Source: Microbacterium nanhaiense (GTDB lineage Bacteria > Actinomycetota > Actinomycetes > Actinomycetales > Microbacteriaceae). Taken from it: 64,000 nt of DNA. The position numbers and the translations under genes were made by a program. Within the stretch, counting starts at the first letter, position 1. Every line of letters begins with the position of its first letter. This document shows, one piece after another, positions 37,042-45,395 of this stretch. The DNA is taken from NCBI RefSeq assembly GCF_014646015.1, contig NZ_BMMQ01000011.1:1-64000 (forward strand), given 5' to 3'. The notes beneath the pieces were generated by a model. The model did not search any database and had not been told where the DNA came from. It saw nothing but the letters and a program-made list of their open reading frames with translations.

Positions 37042-38112
37042 TCAGCGGCGCCGGATGAGCTTGCGGAGGCGGCGCATGCCCGACTGCTCGGGCGGGAGGT
37101 CGTGCGTGAGCATCGCGTCGATATCGCCCACGGCCGCGGTCCGCGCGTCTTGGATCCGCCGCCGCTCGCGGCGGCCGTGCGTGAGCGCGATCCGGATCCC
37201 GCGCACGAGACCCGACCAGGCGGGCTTCGCGGATCCGGTCACCGTCGCCTTCGCGAGCATCATCGCCAGGAGCAGCACGAAGCGCGGCACGATGATGTGG
37301 CGCAGCCCCTTCGGCGCGTTCTTCGTGATGAGCACGGGCAGGTTCTGGAACGTCTGCCGCACGGTAAAGCCCGGGATCCGGCCGCTCGTCGCACCGATCT
37401 TGTGGTGCACGATCGCGGAGGGCTCGAACACGATCGCGTGGCCCCGGAGGCGCGCACGGAAGCCCACATCGATGTCTTCGAAGTAGGCGAAGAAGGTCTC
37501 GTCGAAGAGCCCGATGTCGCGGAACAGACTCGTGCGGTAGAGCGAGGCGCCGCCCGAGGCGGAGAACACGGGCTCCGATTCCGGGGCCTCGTGCGCGGGC
37601 AGACCGCGGTAGCGAGGAAACGGCATGCCCCACGTCGACACGGCGTCACCGGCGGTGTCGATCACCCCGGAGGGCTGCAGCATGAGGCTGGCCGCGACCG
37701 ATGCTCCCGTGCGTTCGAGCGCCGCGTCGAGGTTCTCGAGCCACTCCGGCTCGGGCGCCGCATCGTTGTTGAGCAGCGCGACGGTCTCGTAGTCGCCGGC
37801 GAAGGCCCACCGGATCCCGACGTTCACGCCGCCCGCGAAGCCGAGGTTCTCGGCTTCGGTGTGCAGGACGAAGGTCGCGAGATTCTGACTTTTCGTCGAG
37901 GATCCGTCGGAAACGCGAGAATCTTCAGAACCTCGCGACATGTTCAGAATCTCGACGCGCTCGCGCAGGCGGGCGGCGTCGTCGCCGGCGGATCCGTTGT
38001 CGATCACCAGCACGTCGAAGCGCGGGTGGGTCTGTCGCTCGAGCGCGTCGAGGCACTCGAGGGTGTCGGCGAGGCCGTTCCAGTTCAGAACGACGACGAG
38101 CGTGCGCATCAT
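37042..38112 (-). CDS. GT2 glycosyltransferase (rhamnosyltransferase-like) with an in-frame insertion
   Basis: 356 residues starting at ATG 38112 (a second ATG follows at once). GT2 fold: VVVLNWNGLADTLECLDALE, VLVIDNGSAGDDAAR, ENLGFAGGVNVGIRWAF, VALLNNDAAPEPEWLE (DxD region) and FFAYFEDIDVGFRARLRGHA, the set typical of WbbL-like rhamnosyl/other transferases. Between ARLRERVEI and VLHTEAENLGFAGG there are about 28 extra residues (NMSRGSEDSRVSDGSSTKSQ) where relatives usually have a handful; the coding DNA there is palindromic (37878-37954). The start overlaps the end of the flippase gene as ATGATG. It is the last gene of a three-gene minus-strand operon. Confidence 0.85.
   Translation of the reverse strand: MMRTLVVVLNWNGLADTLECLDALERQTHPRFDVLVIDNGSAGDDAARLRERVEILNMSRGSEDSRVSDGSSTKSQNLATFVLHTEAENLGFAGGVNVGIRWAFAGDYETVALLNNDAAPEPEWLENLDAALERTGASVAASLMLQPSGVIDTAGDAVSTWGMPFPRYRGLPAHEAPESEPVFSASGGASLYRTSLFRDIGLFDETFFAYFEDIDVGFRARLRGHAIVFEPSAIVHHKIGATSGRIPGFTVRQTFQNLPVLITKNAPKGLRHIIVPRFVLLLAMMLAKATVTGSAKPAWSGLVRGIRIALTHGRRERRRIQDARTAAVGDIDAMLTHDLPPEQSGMRRLRKLIRRR
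37878..37954. repeat. palindromic element inserted in frame in the GT2 coding region
   Basis: The outer arms CGAGATTCTGA (37878-37888) and TCAGAATCTCG (37944-37954) are perfect 11-bp complements. Further inside, CGCGAGA/ACCTCGCG and TTCAGAACCTCG repeat the same words. It coincides with about 28 residues that have no counterpart in ordinary GT2 proteins, reminiscent of the palindromic elements that insert into Rickettsia genes. That it is a mobile or repeated element elsewhere in the genome is inference. Confidence 0.6.
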
Positions 38113-39332
38113 GGGCGAGCTCCCTTCCGGCGGGTCACGACGATCATGGCAAGTTGCGCAATGAGCACGCTGGTTTCGGCGGCGGCGAGCCCTGCGGATC
38201 CGCCGACCGCGCCGAAGGCCGCGGCGAGCGCGAGCGAGGTGGGCACGCCCACGACGGCACCGATCACGACGCTCGCGAAGACGAGCTTCGGGCGGCCCCA
38301 GGCGATGAGCACGTGGCGGCCCGTGGCGGTCGACATCGACAAGCTGAACGTCGCGATACCGAAGAAGACGGCGGTGAGCCGGTCGATCCCGACCTGGAAC
38401 AGCACCTGCGTGAGCCACGGTCCGAGCGCGGCGAAGGCGGCGAATCCCGCGAGGCCCAGCGCGCCGTGCAGCAGGAGCGCCCGGCGCGCGCGGTGGCCGA
38501 AGTGGGCGCGGTCGTCCTCGACGACCCAGCCCTGCAGCGCGTTGCCCTGCGCCCCGATGACGGTCTGCCCCATGCGCCACAGCTTGTCTGCCGAGATGTA
38601 GAGGCCGGCCTGCGCGGTCGAGGCGCCGAGGGTCACGATCGAGACCGCGAGCGCCGTGTAGGCGCCGCTGACGGCCTCGGTCCCGGCGGCCGCGAGCTGC
38701 GCGCGGGCGAATCGGATCGACTCGCCCCATCCCGTGAGCAGCTGGCGCAGCGGCACGACGCGGCGGGCATAGCCGAGCACGCCGCCGACGATCGCAACGA
38801 TAAGGAGCGTCGGGTAGGCCCACACGAGGGCGGATCCGCCGAGCACGACCGCGACACCGCCGAGGCCCGTCGCGATCGCGCGGGGCAGCAGCTCGAATCC
38901 GACGAGGGGAATCGGCGTGCCGAGGCCGATGAGGTACCAGCTCGAGGTGAGCCCGCCGAGCGTGATCGCGATGGCCATGAGTGCGGCGTCGAGGCCGGAT
39001 CCTTCGGGCGCGAGCAGCCACGCCGCGACCGCGCCGACGACGAGCGCGGGGAGGAGGAAGAGGATCCGCGCCCGCGTGCCGCGGGCGAAGAGGGCGGGCC
39101 GCTCGTCGGCGGGAGCGAGGGCGACGAGCGTCGGCCCCTGCACGTTCAGGCCGAGGGCGACGACGAGGGCGAGGAATCCGCCCACCGACTGCCCGACGCC
39201 GATCGCCACCCATGCGTCAACGCCCGCGGCGCGCGCCAGGAATGGCAGAACGAGGAAGGGAATGAGCGCACTAAACGCGGGAATTGCCGAGAAGCTCAAC
39301 AGTCGACGAGCCAGCACCCTCACACCCCCCAC
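38109..39332 (-). CDS. Wzx-like polysaccharide flippase
   Basis: About 407 residues with roughly twelve hydrophobic helices and the N-terminal pattern of polysaccharide exporters (RRLLSFSAIPAFSALIPFLV, then LPFLARAAGVDAWVAIGVGQ). Motifs such as PTLVALAPADERPALFARGT and SWYLIGLGTPIPLVGFELLP fit the MOP superfamily. Start codons GTG at 39332, 39323 and 39317 are possible; the first touches a palindromic repeat, so 39323 may be real. It overlaps the downstream GT2 gene (ATGATG). It would flip the lipid-linked repeat unit of the second locus; a different flippase serves the island locus at 659. Confidence 0.8.
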   Translation of the reverse strand: MGGVRVLARRLLSFSAIPAFSALIPFLVLPFLARAAGVDAWVAIGVGQSVGGFLALVVALGLNVQGPTLVALAPADERPALFARGTRARILFLLPALVVGAVAAWLLAPEGSGLDAALMAIAITLGGLTSSWYLIGLGTPIPLVGFELLPRAIATGLGGVAVVLGGSALVWAYPTLLIVAIVGGVLGYARRVVPLRQLLTGWGESIRFARAQLAAAGTEAVSGAYTALAVSIVTLGASTAQAGLYISADKLWRMGQTVIGAQGNALQGWVVEDDRAHFGHRARRALLLHGALGLAGFAAFAALGPWLTQVLFQVGIDRLTAVFFGIATFSLSMSTATGRHVLIAWGRPKLVFASVVIGAVVGVPTSLALAAAFGAVGGSAGLAAAETSVLIAQLAMIVVTRRKGARP

Positions 39333-39492
39333 CGTTCATATGACACTTCTTGGTACTTGGCAGGGCCGCGACGGTGCGTAAGTGTCATCTCAACGGCGCG
39401 GCGGCGGGCACGTCCCACACCACCCACCCGTTCAAATGACACCTTTCCGCAGTCACCCCGCGCACAACCCCACACAAGTGTCATTTCAACGG
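39332..39492. repeat. two more copies of the ATGACAC palindromic element
   Basis: Copies at about 39332-39396 and 39428-39492 have the same arms as the 36.5 kb array (CCGTTCATATGACACTT...AAGTGTCATCTCAACGG and CCGTTCAAATGACACCTTT...AAGTGTCATTTCAACGG) but unrelated centres. They lie between two minus-strand genes. The second copy provides the TGA stop codon of the upstream GT2 gene (HTR-stop at 39486), and the first abuts the possible start of the flippase gene. Confidence 0.88.
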
Positions 39493-40442
39493 GTGTGCCA
39501 GTAGTCGGAGGTGCGCATGCGGATCGCCTGGCGGAAGCCGATCGTGGCGTCGATGCCGTCGCGCGGGATCTGCGGGCGTTCCACCCCGCGCGCGGCCTTC
39601 CAGCCCTGGATCCGGCCGACGAGCGCCGACGGATCCCGCTGCAGCACGAGCCGCCGCAGGCACACGAGCGCCTCGATCGCGAGCGCCGGGATCGCGCGGC
39701 GGGTGCGCAGCACGCCCCACGCGCGCAACAGGTAGCCGCGGCCGAAGCCCGCGAGGCGGATCTGCCGGGGCGTGCCTTCGCCCGCCGAGGCACCGCCGAT
39801 GTGCACGCCGCCCGGGCGATCGAGAGCGACAGTGCCGTATCCGCCCGCGCGCAGGCGCAGGGCCAGGTCGAGCTCCTCGCCGTACATAAAGATGCCCTCG
39901 TCGAGCACACCGACCTCGTCGAGCGCGCGCCGGCGGTACGCGGCGACGGCGCCGTAGGGGCCGAGCACGGGCGGATCCGCGGGGCTCTGCCGCTCGAGCG
40001 GCGCCCCGTGATAGCGCACGAAGCCCGCGCACGTCGCGTCGGCGGTGATCCCCTGCGAGTCGATGGATCCGTCCGTACCCATGAGCAGCGGGCACACGCT
40101 CGCGACGGTCGGCCCCGCCGCGTCCAGCGCGTCGGCGATCGAGGCCATGAGATCCGGTTCGGCGACGACGTCGCTGTTGACGAGCACGACGATCTCGCCG
40201 GTGCCCGCGGCGATGCCCCGGTTGCAGGTCGCGGCGAAGCCCCGATTCGTGGGATTGCGGATCAGCGTCACCTCGGGGAAGGCCTCCGCGACGCGGTCGG
40301 CGGTGTCGTCCGGCCCGCAGTCGTCGACCACGATGACATTGACCGAGCGCGTCTGCGCGAGCAGGGCGCGGATGCAGGGTTCGACGTGCTCCCACCCGCC
40401 GTAGACCGGGACAATGGCATCAATCGTGGCGGTCTCAGGCAT
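39486..40442 (-). CDS. GT2 glycosyltransferase
   Basis: 318 residues, GT2 fold. Visible motifs: TIDAIVPVYGGWEHVEPCIR, VNVIVVDDCGPDDTADRVAE, NPTNRGFAATCNRGIAAGTG, EIVVLVNSDVVAEPDLMASI (DxD-like NSD) and GIFMYGEELDLALRLRAGGY, the E-D-region found in GT2 transferases of rhamnan and O-antigen loci. ATG at 40442. It shares its upstream region (70 bases) with the divergent glycosidase gene. The stop codon lies inside the palindromic repeat. It heads a minus-strand set with the flippase (38109) and second GT2 (37042); the 150-base gap with two repeats may reduce read-through. Confidence 0.83.
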   Translation of the reverse strand: MPETATIDAIVPVYGGWEHVEPCIRALLAQTRSVNVIVVDDCGPDDTADRVAEAFPEVTLIRNPTNRGFAATCNRGIAAGTGEIVVLVNSDVVAEPDLMASIADALDAAGPTVASVCPLLMGTDGSIDSQGITADATCAGFVRYHGAPLERQSPADPPVLGPYGAVAAYRRRALDEVGVLDEGIFMYGEELDLALRLRAGGYGTVALDRPGGVHIGGASAGEGTPRQIRLAGFGRGYLLRAWGVLRTRRAIPALAIEALVCLRRLVLQRDPSALVGRIQGWKAARGVERPQIPRDGIDATIGFRQAIRMRTSDYWHTR

Positions 40443-40512
40443 GGGTTCAGTGTAGTTGTCAGTGCTCCATGTGATGATGAGACCTGTTCACCATCGGAGG
40501 GGAATCGAGACC

Positions 40513-42729
40513 TTGGCATTGACGAAACGCGGTCGCACCGCACTCATCGCCGGATCCTGCGCGGCGGCTCTCGTACTGGTCGGCGGCGGCATTACCTACG
40601 CCGCCCTCTCGAAGGACGAGCCCGAGCCCGTCGCAACGTCCACCCCCACACCGACCCCGACGCCCACGCCGACCCCCACACCGACGCCGACCCCGACGCC
40701 CACGCCGGAGCCGGCCGAGATCCCGATCTCCACGCCCGTGAAGGCGATGTTCGACGGCTGGCAGGGCGCAGACTCGCACGTGATCGCCGACGTCATGCCC
40801 CAGATCGGCGACGCCGCCGAGGGCCGCATGTCGGCGTTCATCGATGCCCCGAAGGTGGCCGAGCCGACGAACGCCCTCTCGATCGAGGTGCCCGTCGAAC
40901 AGGGCACCGAGTACACCCTCACGGCGCAGGTGCGCCAGGGCACGATCGAGCTCGCGGATGCGGCCGCGGAGCTCGTGATCGGCGACGAGACGATCCCCTT
41001 CGGCGAGATCAACGGCGACTGGTCCGAGATCGAGGGATCCTTCACCGCCGACGCCGATACCGCGACGATCGCCGTTCGGGTCACGGACGCCGTCGCCGCC
41101 CTCGGCGTCGACGAGATCTCCCTGACCCCCGCGGGCGGCGAGAATGTGGTGCCCAACGGATCCTTCGAGCAGGTCACGAGCGACTGGGGCGTGCGCAACA
41201 ACACGCTGCTGCTGCGCGAGACCGGCGCCGCCATGGGCGTCGCGCTCGCGGATGGCGACGCGAGCTGGTCGGTCGCCGCGCGCGACGGATCCGAGGTCGC
41301 CTCGGGCACCGAGACCGTCGAGGGCGGCTTCGCGCGCATCGCGCTCGACGACGTCACGCAGGGCTACTACACCTTCAGCGTCACCGATGCCGACGGCCGC
41401 TCCGTGTCGACCCCCTTCGGCGTGATCGACTACGCCGGCGCGACGATCGCCACCGACGACCGTTTCGGTGTCGCCACCCACGTCGACCAGAACTGGTACT
41501 TCGACTCCGCCGACGCGATCGCGGGCACGGGCATCGGCCTGGCGCGCAACGACGTGCTGTGGGATCAGAACGAGAAGACGCCGGGCCAGTACTCCTTCTC
41601 CCCGCACTACACCGACGAGTTCGGCAAGTTCTCCTCGCACGGCGTGCAGCTGCTCGGCATCGTGAACTACGGCAACCCGCTCTACGACGGCGGCAACACC
41701 CCCGCCTCGCCCGCGGCCGTCGAGGCCTTCGGCGCCTACGCCGCGGCGATCGCGCAGAACTTCGACGTCGCCGGTCTCGAGGTCTTCAACGAGTTCAACC
41801 ACGACCGCTTCCAGACCGGATCCTGCGGATCCGCGCCCGTCTGCTACCAGCCGCTCGTGAAGTCGACCGCCGACCACGTCGCCGCCGTCAACCCGGATCT
41901 GCCGATCGTCGCGGGCTCCACCGCGAACTACGACGGCGACTGGTTCCGCGGACTGTGGCCGACGGGCGCCGCCGACAGCGCCGACGCCATGAGCTTCCAC
42001 CCGTACAACAAGTGGATCTACGACACCCCCGAGAGCCTCGGCAGCGTCATGGACGAGGCCAACGGAGACATGCAGAACCTCGCGGGCAAGAAGCTGCCGA
42101 TCTGGATCACGGAGTTCGGCTGGACGACGGGCGCCGAGCTGGGCCAGCAGGTCTCGCGCGATGTGCAGGCCGAGCGCCTGTGGCGCGCGCAGCTGACGGC
42201 CTTCGCGTACGGCGCGGAGAAGTACTTCTGGTACGACCTCATCGACGACAGCACCGACCCGAACAACCACGAGGGCAACTTCGGCATGTACGAGCAGCGC
42301 CGGGACGGCGTGGCCGCCCAGCCGCCGAAGCCCGCGGCGTTCGCGCAGGCGCTCCTCATCAACGCCATCGACGGCCGCGAGACCGCGGGCCGTGCCGAGG
42401 CCGGCGACAAGGTGCGCAGCGCGGTTCTCGGATCCGGTGACGACACCCTGACCGCCGTGTGGTCGTTCGATGGCGAGCGCGAGGCGAGCCTCGAGGCCGC
42501 CGGCCCCGTCACCGTGACGTCGCTCACGGGCGAGGTCTCGACCGTCGAGCCGGAGAACGGCGTGGTGACGCTCACCGTCGGCAGCTCGCCGCTGCTGGTC
42601 GAGAGCTCGGGTGCCGCGGCCGAGGAGCCGGAGACCGAGGCGTCCGCGACGCCCGCGCCCGGCGAGTCCGGCACGCCCACGCCCACGCCCGTCGCGACCG
42701 AAGCCGCCAAGCCCGAGGACGACAAGTGA
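40513..42729 (+). CDS. membrane-anchored clan-A glycoside hydrolase (GH5/GH39-like)
   Basis: 738 residues from TTG 40513, preceded by GGAGGGG. An N-terminal hydrophobic anchor (residues 8-30, RTALIAGSCAAALVLVGGGI) is followed by a Thr-Pro repeat stalk of about 13 TP pairs. A beta-sandwich carbohydrate-binding-like region (about 65-300) comes next, then a TIM-barrel catalytic domain (about 315-640). The catalytic pair is suggested by LEVFNEFNHDRF (acid/base) and PIWITEFGWTTG (nucleophile). A Thr/Pro/Ala-rich tail closes the protein. It should act outside the cell on a glycan, possibly the polymer made by the neighbouring genes. Its stop overlaps the DUF4012 gene (GTGA), so the two are coupled. 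Confidence 0.8.
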   Translation: MALTKRGRTALIAGSCAAALVLVGGGITYAALSKDEPEPVATSTPTPTPTPTPTPTPTPTPTPTPEPAEIPISTPVKAMFDGWQGADSHVIADVMPQIGDAAEGRMSAFIDAPKVAEPTNALSIEVPVEQGTEYTLTAQVRQGTIELADAAAELVIGDETIPFGEINGDWSEIEGSFTADADTATIAVRVTDAVAALGVDEISLTPAGGENVVPNGSFEQVTSDWGVRNNTLLLRETGAAMGVALADGDASWSVAARDGSEVASGTETVEGGFARIALDDVTQGYYTFSVTDADGRSVSTPFGVIDYAGATIATDDRFGVATHVDQNWYFDSADAIAGTGIGLARNDVLWDQNEKTPGQYSFSPHYTDEFGKFSSHGVQLLGIVNYGNPLYDGGNTPASPAAVEAFGAYAAAIAQNFDVAGLEVFNEFNHDRFQTGSCGSAPVCYQPLVKSTADHVAAVNPDLPIVAGSTANYDGDWFRGLWPTGAADSADAMSFHPYNKWIYDTPESLGSVMDEANGDMQNLAGKKLPIWITEFGWTTGAELGQQVSRDVQAERLWRAQLTAFAYGAEKYFWYDLIDDSTDPNNHEGNFGMYEQRRDGVAAQPPKPAAFAQALLINAIDGRETAGRAEAGDKVRSAVLGSGDDTLTAVWSFDGEREASLEAAGPVTVTSLTGEVSTVEPENGVVTLTVGSSPLLVESSGAAAEEPETEASATPAPGESGTPTPTPVATEAAKPEDDK

Positions 42730-45191
42730 CGAACGAGCACGACCCGCTCGCGGGCCTTTCCCGCCGCGAGCTGCGCGAATTGCGCGCCCGCCTCGACCAG
42801 GCCGAACGCGCCGCTGACGCGGCCGAGGCCGCCGCCCCCGGCGGATTCTATGACGGTGCACCGATCGAGCCGGGCACCGAGGAGGCGCGCGGTTCGGGCG
42901 CGTGGTCCGGTGGCGCCGCTGGTGCCCGATCCGACGCTTCTGCGGCGGGCGCCACCGCTGCGTGGACCGCCGGCGGCGCCGCTGGTGCCGGATCGAGCGA
43001 GTCCGCGGCGGGCGCCGCATCGGCGCGCCCGCAGGTCGCGGCGCACCCGGGTGCGTCCGCGCGCGAGCCGGCGACGCGTCGCGCGAACACGTGGGACCTG
43101 CCGACCGAGGCGTTGACGGTTCAGCACCACGACGACGCGCCGGCGTCGACCGTGCGTCCCGCGGGCGCCCCCGGCGCGTACGGGTCGAACACCCCCGCGG
43201 ACGCCACCCGGGTCATGCCGACCTATCCCGACTCCGCCGCGACGGTCGCGATGCCCGTGGCGTCGCCCGACCACACGCGCACCGAGGCGATGCCGTTCGT
43301 CGACCTACCCGCATCGCAGGCCGCCCCGCAGGATCCGTTCCCGGCCGCGCAGCCGGCCCCGCAGGATCCATACGCGAGCGCCCCGACGCCGCCGCTCGGC
43401 ACCGCCGCGCCCGCCGGCGCACCCGCGACGGCCGCGGGCGGCGCGGGAGACGGATCCGGAAACCCGCCGGGAGGCGACGACATGGCTGAGAAGCCCCGCA
43501 AGAGCCGCCGTGCGCGCAACATCACCCTGATCGTGCTGCTCGTTCTGATCGTGTGCGTGGGCTGGCTCGGCGTGCGCGCGCTCATGGTGAAGAACGACCT
43601 GCAGGCCGCGCAGCGCGTCGTCTCGCACGTGCAGCAGGAGCCGGACAGTTTCGACGCGGCCCTGCCGGTGCTCGGCGACTACGCCGGATCCGCCGCGAGC
43701 GTGCGGTGGGATCCGATCTGGCGCGCGGCGGAGTTCGTGCCCTGGGCGGGCGCGAACCTCAAGGGCGTGCGCCTGGCCGCGGAGTCGCTCGATGTCGCCG
43801 CGAACGACCTCGCGGTTCCCGCGCTCGAGGCGATGCGCACCGAGAGCGAGACGCCGATCCTGCAGCGCGTGCTGCCGATCCTCGACGAGGTGCAGCCGCG
43901 GATCACGTCGCTCGCCGACAAGATCCACGACGTCGCCGGATCCAGCTCTCTCATCGGCCCCGTGCGCTCCGGCGTCGACATGGTCGACAAGGTCATGCAG
44001 CAGGCCGGGCCCGCCATCGGCGTCGCCCCGGGCCTGCTCGGCGCCGACGGTGAGAAGAACTACCTGCTCGTCTTCATGAACAACGCCGAGTCGGTGGGTC
44101 TCGCCGGATCTGCCGCGTCGCAGACGCTCATCAACGTGAACGAGGGCGCCATCGAGATCGCGGCGCAGGCCGGATCCGGCGACTTCAACGAATTGGGCGG
44201 CGCGGTCGACGTCGAGGTGCCGCAGAGCGCGCTCGACCTGTATACGAGCTACCTCGTCGACCACGTCAACACGACGCCCAGCCGCCCCGACTTCCCGACG
44301 ATGGCCGCCCTCGACCGCGCCTTCTGGAACCGCGACATCGGCGACCAGCAGATCGACGGCGTCGTGGGCATCGATCCGATCGCGCTCAGCTACATCCTCG
44401 ACGCGACGGGCCCGATCACGATCGAGGAGACGGGCGACACCCTCACGAGCGCGAACGCCGTGCAGCTGCTGCTGAGCGACGTGTACTCGCGGTGGAGCGA
44501 CTACGAGTCGCAGGACATGGCCGACGCCTTCTTCGCGGGCGTCGCCACGAAGGTCTTCGACAAGATCGCCACGGGTGACTTCGACATGCTGACGATGGTG
44601 TCGTCGCTGGGGCGCGGCATCGACCAGGGTTCGCTCCTCTTCCACAGCTTCGACGAGGAGACGCAGAACTACATCGCCGAGGAACGCGTGTCGGGGATCC
44701 TGCCTGAGACGAACGAGGAGGAAAGCGTCGTCGGCGTGTACTTCCGCGACGAGTCGACGTCGAAGATCTCGTACTACATGAAGTCGAACATCGATGTCAT
44801 GCAGACGTGCACCGACGGCGGCGCCACCTTCGACGTGTCGACCACGCTGCACCTCGACCTCCCGACCTTCGACGGCCTGCCGGACTATGTGCGGCCGCAG
44901 AACCAGGCGTTCCCCGGCCTGTCCCGCACCGCGGTGTACGTCTACGGGCCCGCCGGCACGAGCCTCGACAGCGTCGAGATCGAGGGACGCCAGGTCGAGA
45001 TCAAGAACCAGGAGATCGACGACCTCGGCCGCCCCGTCGCCTTCGTCTGGGCCTACCTCGGCCCCACCGAGATGGCGACCGTCAACGCCACCTTCTCGGG
45101 CGACGGCGACTTCGGCCCCGCCGCCGTGTGGTCGACCCCGATGGTCAACGCCAGCACCGGCACCGTCACCCCCTGCGGCGCGAAGGAGTAA
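42726..45191 (+). CDS. DUF4012 domain membrane protein
   Basis: 821 residues from GTG 42726, overlapping the stop of the glycosidase gene. The first 260 residues are a disordered, Ala/Gly/Pro-rich cytosolic region with a helical start (LAGLSRRELRELRARLDQAE). One transmembrane helix follows (about 262-285, NITLIVLLVLIVCVGWLGVR), then the extracytoplasmic DUF4012 part (GADGEKNYLLVFMNNAESVG, DGVVGIDPIALSYILDATGP, YSRWSDYESQDMADAFF). DUF4012 proteins are common in actinobacterial polysaccharide loci; their role is unknown, although they are structurally compared with LytR-CpsA-Psr proteins. The coupling with a surface glycosidase suggests that both act on the same cell-surface polymer. Confidence 0.85.
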   Translation: MTNEHDPLAGLSRRELRELRARLDQAERAADAAEAAAPGGFYDGAPIEPGTEEARGSGAWSGGAAGARSDASAAGATAAWTAGGAAGAGSSESAAGAASARPQVAAHPGASAREPATRRANTWDLPTEALTVQHHDDAPASTVRPAGAPGAYGSNTPADATRVMPTYPDSAATVAMPVASPDHTRTEAMPFVDLPASQAAPQDPFPAAQPAPQDPYASAPTPPLGTAAPAGAPATAAGGAGDGSGNPPGGDDMAEKPRKSRRARNITLIVLLVLIVCVGWLGVRALMVKNDLQAAQRVVSHVQQEPDSFDAALPVLGDYAGSAASVRWDPIWRAAEFVPWAGANLKGVRLAAESLDVAANDLAVPALEAMRTESETPILQRVLPILDEVQPRITSLADKIHDVAGSSSLIGPVRSGVDMVDKVMQQAGPAIGVAPGLLGADGEKNYLLVFMNNAESVGLAGSAASQTLINVNEGAIEIAAQAGSGDFNELGGAVDVEVPQSALDLYTSYLVDHVNTTPSRPDFPTMAALDRAFWNRDIGDQQIDGVVGIDPIALSYILDATGPITIEETGDTLTSANAVQLLLSDVYSRWSDYESQDMADAFFAGVATKVFDKIATGDFDMLTMVSSLGRGIDQGSLLFHSFDEETQNYIAEERVSGILPETNEEESVVGVYFRDESTSKISYYMKSNIDVMQTCTDGGATFDVSTTLHLDLPTFDGLPDYVRPQNQAFPGLSRTAVYVYGPAGTSLDSVEIEGRQVEIKNQEIDDLGRPVAFVWAYLGPTEMATVNATFSGDGDFGPAAVWSTPMVNASTGTVTPCGAKE

Positions 45192-45204
45192 CAGAGCTCC
45201 CGCG

Positions 45205-45245
45205 AACGGCGGGGCGGATCCTGGACAAGGATCCGCCCCGCCGTT
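45205..45245 (+). terminator. strong hairpin terminator after the DUF4012 gene
   Basis: A perfect 17-bp stem (AACGGCGGGGCGGATCC / GGATCCGCCCCGCCGTT) with a 7-base loop lies 13 bases after the stop codon. There is no long T-run, as is usual for high-GC actinobacteria. The stem carries GGATCC in both arms. Confidence 0.8.
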
Positions 45246-45395
45246 TCGTGTTGGGGCAGGCGCGGGGTCCCGCGGGCTGCCCCGGCGGATCCCCGTGCCA
45301 GCCCCGCGGATACGGATCCGGCTCCCTGGCGGACCCCCGAGGCCGGATCCGGCTCCCGGACGCATCTCCGGCGCCGTGAGTCCGCCATCTCCCGA

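Noticed and set aside
38154..42440. Very long plus-strand open frame (over 1400 codons) opposite the flippase and GT2 genes
   Set aside because: It runs antisense to well-supported genes, its translation is Arg/Ala/Asp-rich without motifs, and such shadows are normal in high-GC DNA with biased third positions.
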